In this document: piece after piece, positions 5,537 to 7,391 of the stretch | Layout of the letters: each line of letters starts with the position of its first letter | How positions within the stretch are numbered: the stretch's first letter is position 1 | Assembly: GCA_029940715.1 (NCBI GenBank) | Contig: JAPYTU010000076.1 | Coordinates: 1 to 7,391, forward strand | Reading direction: 5' to 3' | DNA from: Cytophagales bacterium | Lineage (GTDB): Bacteria; Bacteroidota; Bacteroidia; Cytophagales; MED-G16 | Length of the DNA: 7,391 nt | Program-made: the position numbers and the translations under genes | The notes under the pieces: generated by a model | Database searches by the model: none | The model's input: the letters and a program-made list of their open reading frames with translations, nothing else | What the model was told of the DNA's origin: nothing

Positions 5537-7391
5537 ATGATAATGATTTAGCAATGGACATAGATAATCCTGAGGAAGAATCTGGGGGTGAGATACAAGT
5601 CTCTGGAATGTATGAGAATTGGTTTTTGGATTATGCCTCTTATGTAATTCTTGAAAGAGCTATACCATCAATATACGATGGTTTAAAGCCTGTTCAAAGA
5701 AGAATATTACATTCCATGAATCGTTTGGAAGATGGTAGGTATAATAAGTGTGCAAACATCATAGGTAGTACCATGCAGTTTCATCCTCATGGGGATGCTT
5801 CTATAGGGGATGCACTTGTTAATCTTGGACAGAAAGACTTGTTAATTGATACTCAAGGAAATTGGGGAGATATAAGAACAGGAGATAAAGCTGCCGCATC
5901 ACGTTATATTGAAGCTAGACTTTCAAAATTTGCTTTAGATACACTTTTTAATGATAAGACAACCGAGTGGAAGCTGTCATATGATGGAAGAAAGAAAGAG
6001 CCTGATAATTTACCTGTAAAATTTCCCTTGTTATTAGTCCTTGGAGTTGAAGGGATTGCTGTTGGCCTTTCTACAAAAATTCTTCCACATAATTTTGTTG
6101 AATTAATAAAGTCTTCAATATCTTATTTAAAAGGAAAATCTTTTAAGTTATATCCTGATTTTTCAACTGCTGGATTTATTGATATAACGAATTATAATGA
6201 TGGAAAAAGAGGGGGGAAGATTAGATTAAGATCTAAAATTGAAGAATTAGATAAGAAAACATTAATTATTAAAAATACACCTTATACAACTACAACTTCA
6301 GGTCTTATTGAATCAATAATAAAGGCTAATGATAAAGGAAAAATTAAAGTAAGAAAAGTTATTGATAATACAGCTCAAGATGTTGAAATATTAGTCTCCT
6401 TACATAAAAATCAATCTCCTAGTATTACAATTGATGCATTGTATGCCTTTACTGATTGTGAAGTATCCATTTCTCCAAATGCATGTGTGATAGTTGATGA
6501 AAAACCTAAATTTTTGGGTGTAAAAGAAATTTTAAAATTTTCTACAGACTTAACTAAAACTTTACTAAAAAAGGAATTAGAAATAAAAAGAGAAGAGTTA
6601 AAAGAAAAGATATTGTTTTCAACTCTTGAAAAAATCTTTATAGAAAATAAGATATACATTCTTATTGAAAAATGTGATACTTGGGATTCTGTTATTAATA
6701 CTATAGATAAGGGTCTTGATCCATTTAAAGAAGATTTTTATAGAGAAATAAATAGAGAAGATCTAATTAGATTAACTGAAATTAAAATAAAAAGAATTTC
6801 AAAATTTGATAATGATAAGCTCACTGATTCTATTGTCAAGTTGAATAAAGAACTAAAGAAGACGTTTGAATATCTTGAAAAATTAACTGATTACACTATT
6901 CAATATTTTTATGATATACTAAATAAGTATGGTAAAGGGAGAGAAAGGAAAGCTGAAATTTCAAAATTTGATACAATTAAAGTTAAAGCAGTTGCAGCTA
7001 ATAATGTTAAACTATATGTCAATAGAAAGGAAGGTTTTTTAGGTTATGGTATTAAGAAAGATGAATTTGTTTGCAATTGTTCTGATATTGATGATGTTAT
7101 AGCATTTTGTGCTGATGGAACATATAAAATTGTAAAAATTCAGGAAAAAGTTTTTATAGGAAAAAATATTGTATTATGTCAATTGTGGAAAAAGAGTGAT
7201 AATAGGATGGTGTTTAATTCAATTTATTATGAGGGGAAATCAAAATATTCTTTTGTGAAACGGTTTCAAGTTATTTCTGCTAGTAAAGAGAGAATGTATA
7301 ATGTTACAAAGGACAATAAGGGTTCAAAGTTATTATATCTTGAATCTAGACCAAATGGAGAATCTGAGGTTGTTTCCGTACATGTTCATGC
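5533..7391 (+). CDS. parC: DNA topoisomerase IV subunit A (partial, 3' end beyond window)
   Basis: ParC is the DNA-cleaving subunit of topoisomerase IV. The frame is open from ATG 5533 to the window end, giving 619 complete codons; Bacteroidota ParC proteins are usually about 850-900 residues, so the rest of the C-terminal domain is missing. An acidic leader (NPEEES, 12-17) precedes GMYENWFLDYASYVILERA (25-43) and DGLKPVQRRIL (49-59). The quinolone-pocket helix reads FHPHGDASIGDAL (83-95), with Ala89 at the place of E. coli GyrA Ser83 and Asp93 at Asp87. Catalytic Tyr125 lies in AAASRYIEARL (120-130). EGIAVGLSTKILPHNF (173-188) marks the tower domain. Charged helices at about 337-460 form the coiled coil of the C-gate. 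From about residue 480 (VKAVAANNVKLYVNRKEG) the beta-pinwheel DNA-wrapping domain begins, including DEFVCNCSDIDD. The ATGA overlap with parE suggests translational coupling. Confidence 0.96.
   Translation, partial: MNDNDLAMDIDNPEEESGGEIQVSGMYENWFLDYASYVILERAIPSIYDGLKPVQRRILHSMNRLEDGRYNKCANIIGSTMQFHPHGDASIGDALVNLGQKDLLIDTQGNWGDIRTGDKAAASRYIEARLSKFALDTLFNDKTTEWKLSYDGRKKEPDNLPVKFPLLLVLGVEGIAVGLSTKILPHNFVELIKSSISYLKGKSFKLYPDFSTAGFIDITNYNDGKRGGKIRLRSKIEELDKKTLIIKNTPYTTTTSGLIESIIKANDKGKIKVRKVIDNTAQDVEILVSLHKNQSPSITIDALYAFTDCEVSISPNACVIVDEKPKFLGVKEILKFSTDLTKTLLKKELEIKREELKEKILFSTLEKIFIENKIYILIEKCDTWDSVINTIDKGLDPFKEDFYREINREDLIRLTEIKIKRISKFDNDKLTDSIVKLNKELKKTFEYLEKLTDYTIQYFYDILNKYGKGRERKAEISKFDTIKVKAVAANNVKLYVNRKEGFLGYGIKKDEFVCNCSDIDDVIAFCADGTYKIVKIQEKVFIGKNIVLCQLWKKSDNRMVFNSIYYEGKSKYSFVKRFQVISASKERMYNVTKDNKGSKLLYLESRPNGESEVVSVHVH

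Noticed and set aside
6411..6659. 82-residue open frame on the minus strand within parC
   Set aside because: It is antisense to conserved parC sequence. The Phe/Ser-rich composition is what antisense reading of Lys/Glu-rich codons produces.

Overview
The window looks like a piece of an AT-rich Bacteroidota chromosome, most probably from Flavobacteriia or a near relative. G+C is roughly 25-30% by eye. The evidence is the closely linked parE-parC pair with Bacteroidota-type motifs (for example HPHGDASIGDAL in ParC and TEGDSASGSITKSR in ParE), the lack of Shine-Dalgarno sequences before any start, signal peptides of the 'SFSQ' type, and Arg codons that are mostly AGA/AGG. TGA is an ordinary stop and TGG encodes Trp, so the genetic code is standard. 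All genes are on the + strand.

Layout. Positions 1-201 hold the last 66 codons of an unrecognised protein. A 75-base gap with one weak promoter candidate follows. Positions 277-3487 hold three tightly packed genes with gaps of 21 and 10 bases. The first is a small membrane-anchored protein of unknown function. The second is a secreted protein joining MORN repeats to a retropepsin-like aspartic protease domain. The third is an exported protein with a von Willebrand factor A (VWA) domain carrying a complete metal site, followed by an OmpA-type peptidoglycan-binding domain. They probably form one transcription unit for an envelope-located function, and they are the least ordinary part of the window.

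A 183-base intergenic stretch (3488-3670) is rich in dyad symmetry, with four inverted repeats or palindromes. Some probably end the upstream unit, and the last lies just before parE. Positions 3671-7391 hold the topoisomerase IV operon: complete parE (621 aa) and parC (first 619 codons, cut by the window end). The two genes overlap by four bases (ATGA), which suggests translational coupling of the two subunits of the A2B2 enzyme that decatenates daughter chromosomes.

parE and parC are identified with high confidence. The domain calls for the protease and VWA/OmpA proteins are strong, but their biological roles are unknown. Nothing in the window indicates a mobile element, CRISPR array, tRNA or rRNA.
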